Part shown: piece by piece, positions 1 to 5,281 of the stretch
How the letters are laid out: each line of letters begins with the position of its first letter
Position numbering within the stretch: the stretch's first letter is position 1
The notes under the pieces: generated by a model
Seen by the model: the letters and a program-made list of their open reading frames with translations, nothing else
What the model was told of the DNA's origin: nothing
The model's database searches: none
From: Brevundimonas sp.
Lineage (GTDB): Bacteria > Pseudomonadota > Alphaproteobacteria > Caulobacterales > Caulobacteraceae
Assembly (NCBI GenBank): GCA_012270135.1
Contig: JAAXIW010000217.1
Location: 1 to 5,281 of the forward strand
DNA: 5,281 nucleotides
Reading direction: 5' to 3'
Program-made: the position numbers and the translations under genes

Positions 1-801
1 GAGGACAGCCTCGGCCTGCCGCGCTTCATCTATGCGATCGACTGGGGCTTCCTGTGGTTCCTGACCCGCCCGATCTTCATCGTGGTCGAGTTCTTCTACG
101 GCATCCTGGGCAATTTCGGCCTCGCCATCCTGGCGCTGACGCTGACCGTCCGCCTGATCATGTTCCCGCTCGCCAACAAGAGCTACGAGAGCATGTCGAA
201 GATGCGCAATCTCCAGCCGAAGATGGAGGAGATCAAGAAGAAGCATCCCGACGAGCCGCAGAAGCAGCAACAGGAGCTGATGGCCCTGTACCAGAAGGAG
301 AAGATCAATCCTCTGGCCGGCTGCCTGCCGCTGCTGCTCCAGATCCCGGTCTTCTACGCCGTCTACAAGATGCTTTTCGTGACCATCGAGATGCGGCATC
401 AGCCCTTCTTCGGCTGGATCCGCGACCTGTCGGCGCCCGACCCGACCACGATCTGGAACCTGTTCGGCCTGCTGCCTTGGGACCCCTCCTCGGCGCCGCT
501 GATCGGCGGCCTGCTGGGCGGCACTTTCGCGCTCAGCATCCTCGCCATCTTCTACGGTCTGACCATGTGGCTGCAGATGGCCATGAGCCCCCAGGCGCCG
601 GACCCGATGCAGCGCCGCATCTTCCAGCTGATGCCGATCGTCTTCACCTTCATCATGGCCACCTTCCCGGCCGGCCTGCTGATCTACTGGGCGTGGTCGA
701 ACATCCTGACCATCTTCCAGCAGTACATCATCATGCACCGGCTGAAGGCCGAGAACCCGATCGACACCTTCATCGCCCGGATGAAGAAGGCGAAGGCCTG
801 A
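1..801 (+). CDS. yidC: Membrane protein insertase YidC (Oxa1/Alb3 family), 5' end outside window
   Basis: YidC inserts and folds inner-membrane proteins, alone or with the Sec translocon. The reading frame is open from the first base, so the N-terminal transmembrane helix and periplasmic domain lie outside; 266 residues of the conserved C-terminal core are visible. Visible residues 24-57 cover the first core helix, with the family's positively charged groove residue at R51 (TVRLIMFPLANKSY). A charged cytoplasmic helical hairpin follows (about 60-103, NLQPKMEEIKKK and KQQQELMALYQKEKINP), then a helix ending in the signature PLAGCLPLLLQIPVFYAVYK (104-123). Next are FVTIEMRH, FFGWIRDLSAPDPTTIWNLF and the last membrane segments (about 169-190 and 207-240, FPAGLLIYWAWSN). 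The tail is basic (ARMKKAKA). EngB follows after one base, the usual alphaproteobacterial arrangement. An internal GTG at 82 is not a start, because conserved YidC sequence continues upstream of it. Identification is secure. Confidence 0.97.
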   Translation, partial: EDSLGLPRFIYAIDWGFLWFLTRPIFIVVEFFYGILGNFGLAILALTLTVRLIMFPLANKSYESMSKMRNLQPKMEEIKKKHPDEPQKQQQELMALYQKEKINPLAGCLPLLLQIPVFYAVYKMLFVTIEMRHQPFFGWIRDLSAPDPTTIWNLFGLLPWDPSSAPLIGGLLGGTFALSILAIFYGLTMWLQMAMSPQAPDPMQRRIFQLMPIVFTFIMATFPAGLLIYWAWSNILTIFQQYIIMHRLKAENPIDTFIARMKKAKA

Positions 802-805
802 CTTG
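792..805 (+). promoter_or_regulatory. Ribosome binding site and TTG start of engB
   Basis: GAAGG at 792-796 precedes the TTG codon at 803-805 with 6 nt between. The site lies within the last codons of yidC and spans its TGA stop (799-801). A second GAAGG at 786-790 is too far upstream. The pairing supports a rare TTG start and coupling to yidC translation. Confidence 0.6.
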
Positions 806-1444
806 GACGAGTTCACGCCCGAGGAGCTGGAGCAGGCGCGCATCCTTTTCGCGCGCCCGGCGACCTTCGTCATGGGGTGCGCCAAGATCGAGCAACTGCC
901 CGAGCCGGACCTGCCCGAGATCGCCTTCGCCGGCCGATCGAACGTCGGCAAGTCCAGCCTGATCAACGGCCTCGTCGGGATGCACAAACTGGCCCGCGCC
1001 TCCAATGAGCCGGGCCGCACACGCGAGGTCAACTTCTTCGACCTCGACGGAAAGATGCGGCTGGTCGACCTGCCCGGCTACGGCTGGGCCAAGGCGTCGA
1101 AGGCGACCGTCAAGAAATTCCAGGATCTCGGCCGCGACTACCTGCGCGGGCGGGTCACCCTGAAGCGGGTCTATCTGCTGATCGACGCCCGCCACGGCCT
1201 GAAGAAGGTCGATGACGAAGCCCTCGACGCCCTCGACCTCGCCGCCGTCAGCTACCAGATCGTCCTGACCAAGGCCGACAAGCTGAAGAAGGGCGAGGCG
1301 GAAAAGGTCCAGGCCGCCACGCTCAAGGCGATCGCCAAACGCCCCGCCGCCTATCCCGCCGTCATGGTCACCTCGGCCGAGAAGGGCGACGGCCTGCCCG
1401 AGCTGCGCGCCGAGATCATGCGCACGACGGGGGTGGAGCTGTAG
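803..1444 (+). CDS. engB: Ribosome biogenesis GTP-binding protein EngB (YihA/YsxC)
   Basis: EngB is an essential-type TrmE-Era-EngA-EngB-Septin GTPase that acts in the cytoplasm in assembly of the large ribosomal subunit. At 213 residues it has the usual family length. All G motifs are visible: G1 GRSNVGKS (44-51), G2 threonine T73 in PGRTREVNFF, G3 DLPGYGWAKA (89-98), G4 TKAD (156-159) and G5 TSAEKGDG (190-197). The N-terminal extension (DEFTPEELEQARILFARPATF) is typical of alphaproteobacterial homologues and supports the TTG start at 803. A GAAGG motif at 792-796, inside the end of yidC, sits 6 nt upstream as a ribosome binding site. One base separates the two genes, so translational coupling to yidC is likely. 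The next in-frame ATG (residue 24) would remove conserved sequence. No separate promoter is needed or seen. Confidence 0.96.
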   Translation: MDEFTPEELEQARILFARPATFVMGCAKIEQLPEPDLPEIAFAGRSNVGKSSLINGLVGMHKLARASNEPGRTREVNFFDLDGKMRLVDLPGYGWAKASKATVKKFQDLGRDYLRGRVTLKRVYLLIDARHGLKKVDDEALDALDLAAVSYQIVLTKADKLKKGEAEKVQAATLKAIAKRPAAYPAVMVTSAEKGDGLPELRAEIMRTTGVEL

Positions 1445-1452
1445 AGCGATCC

Positions 1453-1472
1453 CCGCCGGCGCGAAGCGGCGG
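1453..1472 (+). terminator. Possible weak terminator-like hairpin after engB
   Basis: CCGCCG (1453-1458) can pair with CGGCGG (1467-1472) around an 8-nt loop, starting 8 bases after the engB stop. The stem is short but all G-C. No T-run follows, so it is not a canonical intrinsic terminator. It could slow or stabilise the yidC-engB transcript end, or be chance in GC-rich DNA. Confidence 0.25.
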
Positions 1473-1498
1473 CGAACGCGGATTGGTCTTGCAGTGCT

Positions 1499-1610
1499 GG
1501 TTGGTCACAACGAACACAAAGGACTCACAAAAGGCACAACGGGAGTGGAGCCGCCCCGTATATCGTCGTGTTCTTCGTGCCTCCGTTGTGTTCTTTGTGA
1601 TGAACCAACC
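1499..1610. repeat. Long imperfect inverted repeat with internal CACAA-type short units
   Basis: The left arm (1499-1543) reads GGTTGGT followed by four units: CACAACGAA, CACAAAGGACT, CACAAAAGG and CACAACGGG. The right arm (1562-1610), read on the minus strand, is GGTTGGT, a 4-nt insert TCAT, then CACAAAGAA, CACAACGGAGG, CACGAAGAA and CACGACGAT. Both arms therefore share the unit lengths 9/11/9/9. By hand count about 34 of 45 aligned positions match, best at the outer ends. The loop is 18 nt (1544-1561). As RNA it could fold into a long interrupted hairpin. It is less GC-rich than the flanking genes. It resembles the short-unit intergenic repeats of CACAAAGGA or CACGAAGGA type seen scattered in many bacterial genomes, so it is probably a dispersed non-coding element. 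That assignment is from memory of the pattern, not a search. Confidence 0.7.
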
Positions 1611-1624
1611 GGATGTGGGGCCGG

Positions 1625-1640
1625 GCCGGACGTTTCCGGC
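1625..1640 (+). other. Small perfect hairpin upstream of the hydrolase gene
   Basis: GCCGGA (1625-1630) and TCCGGC (1635-1640) form a perfect 6-bp stem around the tetraloop CGTT, 31 nt before the hydrolase ATG. No T-run follows. It may be part of the leader structure or a chance GC palindrome. Confidence 0.25.
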
Positions 1641-1671
1641 TTCGCCAGGTAAGCGGAGCACGACCACGACG

Positions 1672-2637
1672 ATGCACACCCGCCACATCCAGACTGATCG
1701 GCTGAACCAGCAGATCCTCGAGGCCGGCTCCGGTCCGCTGGTGCTGCTGGTCCACGGCTTCCCCGAACTGGGCGTCAGCTGGCGGGCCCAGGTCGAGGCC
1801 CTGGCCGACGCCGGCTATCACGCCGTCGCGCCCGACATGCGCGGCTACGGCGGGACCGACAAGCCGGCAGAAACCGCCGCCTACGGCATCCTCGATCTCG
1901 TCGGCGACATGGTCGATCTGGTCCGGGCGCTGGGCGAGACCTCGTGCGTCGTCGTCGGCCACGACTGGGGCGCGCCGGTGGCCTGGCACTGCGCCCTGAT
2001 CCGCCCCGACCTGTTCCGCGCCGTCTTCGGCCTGTCGGTGCCGTTCCAGCCGCGCCGGCCGAAGGGCCCGCCCACCGCCGCCATGACCGCCCTGTCGAAG
2101 CGCGGCGGACTCGGCGATCTCTACATCAGCCGTTTTCAGGCCTCCCACGCCCATCTGGCGTTCGACTCCGACCCGTCCACGGCCCTGCGCAAGATGTTCC
2201 ACGCCTATGACGGCGCTACGCCGGACGGGCGCCAGTCGACCGGCTTCCTGCCGGACGGCGTCAGCCTGACCGACTCAATTGCCGACGACGCCACCCTGCC
2301 GCCATGGATGAGCGGGGCCCACTTCGCCGAATATGTCGCCGCCTTCTCCGCCGGCGGTTTCAAGGGGCCGGTCGACTGGTACCGGAACCTCGATGCGAAC
2401 TGGGCCGCGACAGCCTTCCTGCAGGATGCGCGCATCCGCGTCCCCGCCGCCTTCGTGGTGGGCGAGCGCGACCCGGTCCGCCACTACGCCGGCCCCGCAG
2501 AGGCCGGCCTGAAGGACTGGGCCCCGGACCTGCGCCTGCAGCAGGTCGTCCCCGGCGCCGGCCACTGGATCCAGCAGGAACGTCCCGCCGAGGTGAACCG
2601 CCTGCTGCTCGACTTCCTGGGTGAACTGCTCACCTAG
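1672..2637 (+). CDS. Alpha/beta-fold hydrolase, probable epoxide hydrolase
   Basis: This is a 321-residue cytoplasmic enzyme of the soluble epoxide hydrolase type, which opens epoxides to diols through an ester intermediate. Residues 1-26 are the usual entry strands (RHIQTDRLNQQILEAGSGP). HGFPE (28-32) forms the oxyanion-hole loop, and GHDWG (96-100) is the nucleophile elbow with Asp98. The cap region (about 125-245) has YISRFQ (Tyr151) and WYRN (Tyr237), the positions of the two epoxide-activating tyrosines. GERDPV supplies the acid Asp267, and GAGHW the base His298. The Asp nucleophile with cap tyrosines favours an epoxide hydrolase over an esterase; haloalkane dehalogenase is less likely given WYRN. 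ATG 1672 is chosen because the family N-terminus begins there. The frame is open further upstream (ATG 1600, TTG 1483), but that part runs through the inverted repeat. The ribosome binding site is weak: GGAG at 1655-1658, 13 nt away. Substrate is not predictable. Confidence 0.9.
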   Translation: MHTRHIQTDRLNQQILEAGSGPLVLLVHGFPELGVSWRAQVEALADAGYHAVAPDMRGYGGTDKPAETAAYGILDLVGDMVDLVRALGETSCVVVGHDWGAPVAWHCALIRPDLFRAVFGLSVPFQPRRPKGPPTAAMTALSKRGGLGDLYISRFQASHAHLAFDSDPSTALRKMFHAYDGATPDGRQSTGFLPDGVSLTDSIADDATLPPWMSGAHFAEYVAAFSAGGFKGPVDWYRNLDANWAATAFLQDARIRVPAAFVVGERDPVRHYAGPAEAGLKDWAPDLRLQQVVPGAGHWIQQERPAEVNRLLLDFLGELLT

Positions 2638-2670
2638 AGACCGGCCTTGGGATGGCGAGAGAATTTCAAA

Positions 2671-2698
2671 TTGCGCAATCTCCGGTTTCGGCTAAGAC
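2671..2698 (+). promoter_or_regulatory. Candidate housekeeping promoter for the small secreted protein
   Basis: GCTAAGAC (2691-2698) matches 7 of 8 positions of the caulobacterial housekeeping -10 consensus GCTANAWC. Thirteen bases upstream, TTGCGCA (2671-2677) keeps only the TTG of the TTGACGS -35 element. Transcription would begin near 2703-2706, giving a leader of under 20 nt that still contains the Shine-Dalgarno. The -35 box overlaps a perfect 10-bp palindrome, ATTGCGCAAT (2670-2679), which could be an operator or chance. Confidence 0.4.
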
Positions 2699-2709
2699 TG
2701 GTCCGCATC

Positions 2710-2716
2710 GGAGGAG
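2710..2716 (+). promoter_or_regulatory. Strong Shine-Dalgarno fixing the start at 2722
   Basis: GGAGGAG at 2710-2716 lies 5 nt upstream of ATG 2722. It is the best ribosome binding site in the window and excludes the longer in-frame start at 2647, which would also bury the signal peptide. Confidence 0.75.
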
Positions 2717-2721
2717 CCGTC

Positions 2722-3090
2722 ATGCATCGCCTGTCATCCTGCCTGATCGCCGTCGCCGCTCTCGCTGCGGCTCTGCCCGCCGCCGCCCAACAGCAGCCGG
2801 CCCGGCCCGGCGGACCACCCCCGTCGGGGCAGGCCAGAATCGTGATGGACCGGTCCTATCAGGCGATCATGCCGGGCATACAGGCCGACTATGAGACCTT
2901 CCTCGACGCCGCCGCCGGCAACAACCTGCCCGCCCAGCCGCTGGCGCGCATCGACCTGGCCAACCGGGTCAGCACCCTGATCGAACTCGGCCGCTGCACC
3001 GACGCCCGCAACGAGGCGCGCGAGGCCGGGGACCGTCAGACGGCCCTCCGCGCCCGGCAGATGTGCCGCGTCGACCGGCGCACCAGCTGA
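2722..3090 (+). CDS. Small secreted protein of unknown function with a cysteine pair
   Basis: I do not recognise a family. The 122-residue product begins with a clear Sec signal peptide: basic MHR, a hydrophobic Ala/Leu core (about 8-19) and an AAA site, so cleavage after residue 22 (before QQQ) is likely. A Gln/Pro/Gly-rich linker (about 23-37) follows. The rest (38-122) looks mainly alpha-helical, with several amphipathic segments (for example RSYQAIMPGIQADYETFLDA, and 75-95). The mature protein has exactly two cysteines, Cys92 and Cys114, 22 positions apart and flanking a charged Arg/Glu/Ala-rich helix, which suggests a periplasmic disulfide closing a helical hairpin. There are no catalytic motifs. 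It has its own strong Shine-Dalgarno and a plausible promoter, and its stop is one base from the stop of the convergent pirin gene. A periplasmic binding or stress-related role is possible but unsupported. Confidence 0.82.
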   Translation: MHRLSSCLIAVAALAAALPAAAQQQPARPGGPPPSGQARIVMDRSYQAIMPGIQADYETFLDAAAGNNLPAQPLARIDLANRVSTLIELGRCTDARNEAREAGDRQTALRARQMCRVDRRTS

Positions 3091-3091
3091 C

Positions 3092-4033
3092 CTAGACCGG
3101 ATCGGTCGGCCCCGGCTTGACCGTCCCGGGCGCCGGTTCGGGCGTGGACGGCGTGTCGGGCAGGGGGATGAACTCGAAATCGTCCTCGCTGGGCAGGGCC
3201 ATGCGCCCCGCCTTCCAGTCCGCCTTGGCCTGGTCGATCCGTTCCTGTTTCGAGTGGACGAAATTCCACCAGATCAGCCGCGGCCCCACCGGCTCGCCGC
3301 CCAGCACCATCACCGTCGAGGGCCGCACCGCCCGCACCGTCGGCTCGGCGGTCGGCTCCAGCACGATCATCTGGCCTTCGTGGAAGGTGCGGTCGCCGAC
3401 CTCGATCTCGCCCTTGGCGACGTACAGCGCCCGCTCCGAATAGCCGCCGGCGACGCCCTTGCCCGGCGGAGGGGTGGTGCGCACACCCTCGCCCAGCTCC
3501 CAGTGCACATAGAACAGCGGCGACGACACCGGCACGGCCGCCCTGGCCCCATAGGCCTCGCCCGCCACCAGCCGCGCGAACAGGCCGCCGTTCTCATAGG
3601 CCGGCTGATCCGCCTCGCCGTGGTGATGGAAGGACGGGTCGGTCTCCTCGGCCTCCTCCGGCAGGGCGATCCAGGCCTGCATGCCGTGCATCGGGCCGCC
3701 CGTGGATTTCTTCAGCGGATCGGTGCGCTCGGAGTGGACCACGCCCTTGCCCGCGGTCATCCAGTTGACCTCGCCGGGGCGGATGGCCTGGGTCGCGCCG
3801 GTGTTGTCCCGGTGCATGATCTCGCCCTCGAACAGATAGCTCAGGGTCGACAGGCCGATGTGCGGATGCGGCCGCACATTGATCGCCTCGGCCCCGGGCG
3901 CGAACTCCGCCGGCCCCATCTGGTCGAGGAAGATGAACGGCCCGACCATGCGCCGGGCGTGGAACGGCAGCACCCGCCCGACCTCGAACCCGCCGAGATC
4001 CTTGCGCCGGGCGTCGATCACCATCTCGATCAT
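3092..4033 (-). CDS. Pirin family protein (bicupin, metal-dependent)
   Basis: Pirins are two-domain cupin proteins that bind iron or another divalent metal. Members have been reported as quercetin 2,3-dioxygenases (E. coli YhhW), redox-sensing regulators, or modulators of central metabolism. The product is 313 residues, slightly longer than typical (about 230-290). The N-terminal cupin (about 15-125) carries GPFIFLDQMGP, RPHPHIGL and VVHSE. His56, His58, His100 and Glu102 match the complete four-ligand metal site of catalytically active pirins. The C-terminal cupin (about 170-290) includes FYVHWELGEG, RALYVAKGEIEV and a WWNFVHSKQERI helix typical of the family. The last 20 or so residues are a Pro/Thr-rich tail (PDTPSTPEPAPGTVKPG), probably disordered. 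The ATG at 4033 has GGGGA 7 nt upstream (minus strand). Only 13 bases separate it from the stop of the upstream propeller gene, so the two are probably co-transcribed. Substrate is unknown. Confidence 0.93.
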   Translation of the reverse strand: MIEMVIDARRKDLGGFEVGRVLPFHARRMVGPFIFLDQMGPAEFAPGAEAINVRPHPHIGLSTLSYLFEGEIMHRDNTGATQAIRPGEVNWMTAGKGVVHSERTDPLKKSTGGPMHGMQAWIALPEEAEETDPSFHHHGEADQPAYENGGLFARLVAGEAYGARAAVPVSSPLFYVHWELGEGVRTTPPPGKGVAGGYSERALYVAKGEIEVGDRTFHEGQMIVLEPTAEPTVRAVRPSTVMVLGGEPVGPRLIWWNFVHSKQERIDQAKADWKAGRMALPSEDDFEFIPLPDTPSTPEPAPGTVKPGPTDPV

Positions 4034-4040
4034 TGTCTTG

Positions 4041-4045
4041 TCCCC
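4041..4045 (-). promoter_or_regulatory. Ribosome binding site of the pirin gene
   Basis: On the minus strand GGGGA lies 7 nt before the ATG at 4033, inside the 13-bp gap after the upstream gene's TGA. It supports translation from 4033 as the second gene of a polycistronic message. Confidence 0.55.
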
Positions 4046-4046
4046 G

Positions 4047-5281
4047 TCAGTCCAGACGCAGCCGGGAGATCAGCGCCGGGTCGGGCGTCGGCGTGCGCGG
4101 CGCCCCCTCCCCGTCGAAATCGCTCCACTGCGACCGCGATACGAACACCAGTTCGCCGTTGTGGACCAGCCCGTTCGTCGGCTCGTCGAGCTGCGGCAGA
4201 TTGGCGGCCAGCACCTCGACCGCCTCGATCCGGCTCCAGCCCGCGTCCAGCGTCAGCCTGAGCACCCGCTGCGGAGCCACGCCGTTCTGGAGGGCGTAGA
4301 CGAACCGCCCGTCGGAGATCAGGCCGTCGACGCCGATCAGGCTGGCGTTCGCCGGGGCCTGGAGCCGCGTCGCCGCCCCGCTCGCCCGGTCGACCCGCCA
4401 GACGCCGGAGGAATAGTCCGCCACGATCAGGGCGGCGCCGTCCGGCGTCACCGCCATGCCCTGGGGCGAGCGCATCTGGCCGGCGGGCAGCAGCACCTCC
4501 AGCGCCTCGGCGCCCGGCTTCAGCTGGAACAGGTCGCCGCCGGCGACATAGACGGTCCCGTCCGGCGCCAAGGTCACGTCGCCCAGCATCTGGTCGGGAC
4601 CCGGCGCCGGATAGCGCGCCAGCACCCGCCCACTGGCGGCGTCGATCTTCAGCAGGGCGCTGGCGAGGGGCGGCGCGTCGGCGGCCCGGTCATGCACAGC
4701 CGGCGGCAGCGGCGCGGTCGCGGCCCACAGCACCCCCGCCCGGGCGTCCATCGCCAGACCGAGCACGCCGCCGACCTCGGCGTCTGTCTCGAGGAATGGC
4801 GAGATCCCGCCCGCCTCGTCCAGCGCCACGATCGTCCGACCCCGAACCAGCGCCACCAGCCAGCGCCCGCGCGGCTCGTCCCGCGCCACGCTCTCGACCA
4901 GTCCGCCGCCGGGAACAGCCGCCAGCGGCATCAACCGCTCGGCCCCGACCGGCGCGCGATTGGCCCCGATGGCGGCGGCGAGAGCGTCGAACCCCGGCTG
5001 ATCCGCCAGCGCCGACAGCGCCCGGTCGCCGGCCAGGTTCACCACCAGCCCGGCGTCGGCGTAGCGCCGCACATGGACCAGCGCCTCTTCGGGCCGGCCC
5101 GCCCCCGCCGCCAGTCGCGCCCGCATCAGCATCAGGCCGGGATGGTTGGGAATCCGACCGTCCGCCTCGGCCAGCCGCGCCGCCGCCGTGGCCAGGTCGT
5201 CGGCGTTGGCCGCCGCCACCCCCTCGGCCCGCAGCCGCTGGAAGGCGATCACATCCGGTTCGGAAGGCTCCTGCGCCAGAC
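4047..5281 (-). CDS. Exported TPR-like / SMP-30-type beta-propeller protein, 5' end outside window
   Basis: The frame is open to the right edge, so the true start lies beyond it; the GTG at 5252 is only an internal codon. Just upstream of it the frame reads LAQEPSEPD, which looks like the end of a signal peptide (cleavage at LA-QE), so periplasmic export is likely. Numbering from that GTG, residues 1-100 are Ala-rich paired helices resembling TPR repeats (FQRLRAEGVAAANADDL, HPGLMLMRARLAAGAGRPEEA, then a degenerate pair ending near FDALAAAIGAN). Residues about 115-400 are strand-rich repeats of SMP-30/gluconolactonase/NHL propeller style, with blade motifs such as GDVTLAPDGTVYVAGGDLF, SPQGMAVTPDGAALIVADYS, GVDGLISDGRFVYALQNG and EPTNGLVHNGELVFVSRS. 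Acidic and Asn residues at blade starts could bind a divalent metal, as in gluconolactonases. It precedes pirin by 13 bp, suggesting an operon. Enzymatic function is not established; a lactonase or ligand-sensing role is inference. Confidence 0.85.
   Translation of the reverse strand, partial: LAQEPSEPDVIAFQRLRAEGVAAANADDLATAAARLAEADGRIPNHPGLMLMRARLAAGAGRPEEALVHVRRYADAGLVVNLAGDRALSALADQPGFDALAAAIGANRAPVGAERLMPLAAVPGGGLVESVARDEPRGRWLVALVRGRTIVALDEAGGISPFLETDAEVGGVLGLAMDARAGVLWAATAPLPPAVHDRAADAPPLASALLKIDAASGRVLARYPAPGPDQMLGDVTLAPDGTVYVAGGDLFQLKPGAEALEVLLPAGQMRSPQGMAVTPDGAALIVADYSSGVWRVDRASGAATRLQAPANASLIGVDGLISDGRFVYALQNGVAPQRVLRLTLDAGWSRIEAVEVLAANLPQLDEPTNGLVHNGELVFVSRSQWSDFDGEGAPRTPTPDPALISRLRLD

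Noticed and set aside
54..962. Long +1-shifted open frame across yidC and engB
   Set aside because: It is Arg/Pro/Asp-rich, low-complexity translation typical of an out-of-frame read of GC-rich genes, and it overlaps two certain genes on the same strand.
1499..1610. CRISPR array or IS-element ends
   Set aside because: The short units are contiguous with no unique spacers, there is no transposase, and no flanking target duplication could be recognised.
1416..1688. 90-residue minus-strand frame covering the inverted repeat
   Set aside because: The translation follows the repeat units (NTTEARRTRR-like text) and has no protein features; the open frame comes from the repeat composition.
1525..2202. 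Minus-strand open frame opposite the hydrolase
   Set aside because: Its composition is that of an antisense shadow, and it overlaps conserved catalytic motifs on the plus strand.
2731..2742. LSSC resembling a lipobox in the small secreted protein
   Set aside because: The cysteine is residue 7, before the hydrophobic core. A lipoprotein signal needs the cysteine after that core, and a normal AAA cleavage site is present.
3095..3107. GACCG-GAT-CGGTC as a bidirectional terminator
   Set aside because: The stem is only 5 bp with a 3-nt loop, no T-run follows on either strand, and it lies inside pirin coding sequence.
3254..4261. 335-residue open frame on the plus strand opposite pirin
   Set aside because: It is antisense to a clear pirin and to the end of the propeller gene, is rich in His/Arg/Pro/Gly with no domain pattern, and has no ribosome binding site; a shadow of high GC.

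Overview
The window is GC-rich and almost fully coding, with alphaproteobacterial gene content and codon use. The YidC and EngB proteins, the yidC-engB order and a GCTANAWC-like promoter element point to the Caulobacterales, with a Brevundimonas- or Caulobacter-like genome as the best guess. This is inferred from protein flavour, not from a search.

Positions 1-1444 (+) hold the end of a conserved housekeeping operon: the C-terminal two thirds or so of the membrane insertase YidC, then the ribosome-assembly GTPase EngB (YihA/YsxC), which starts with TTG one base after the yidC stop. Positions 1445-1671 are a spacer containing a long imperfect inverted repeat (1499-1610). Its arms are built from CACAA-type short units in the same 9/11/9/9 register. 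This is the most unusual non-coding structure in the window.

Positions 1672-2637 (+) encode an alpha/beta-hydrolase of the epoxide hydrolase type with an intact catalytic set. A short spacer with a possible promoter and a strong Shine-Dalgarno leads to a small secreted protein of unknown function with two cysteines (2722-3090, +). Its stop lies one base from the stop of a convergent minus-strand pair.

That pair (3092-5281, -) is transcribed right to left. First comes a gene that runs off the window edge and encodes an exported-looking protein with an N-terminal helical, TPR-like region and a C-terminal SMP-30/NHL-type beta-propeller. Thirteen bases later comes a pirin (bicupin) with all four metal ligands.

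The genes do not form one pathway. The left part is core membrane-protein and ribosome biogenesis; the remainder is accessory metabolic or stress-type enzymes. No tRNA, rRNA, CRISPR, transposase or phage gene is visible, and I see no convincing undescribed multi-gene system. The repeat element, the small cysteine-pair protein and the TPR-like/propeller protein are the parts most worth a second look.
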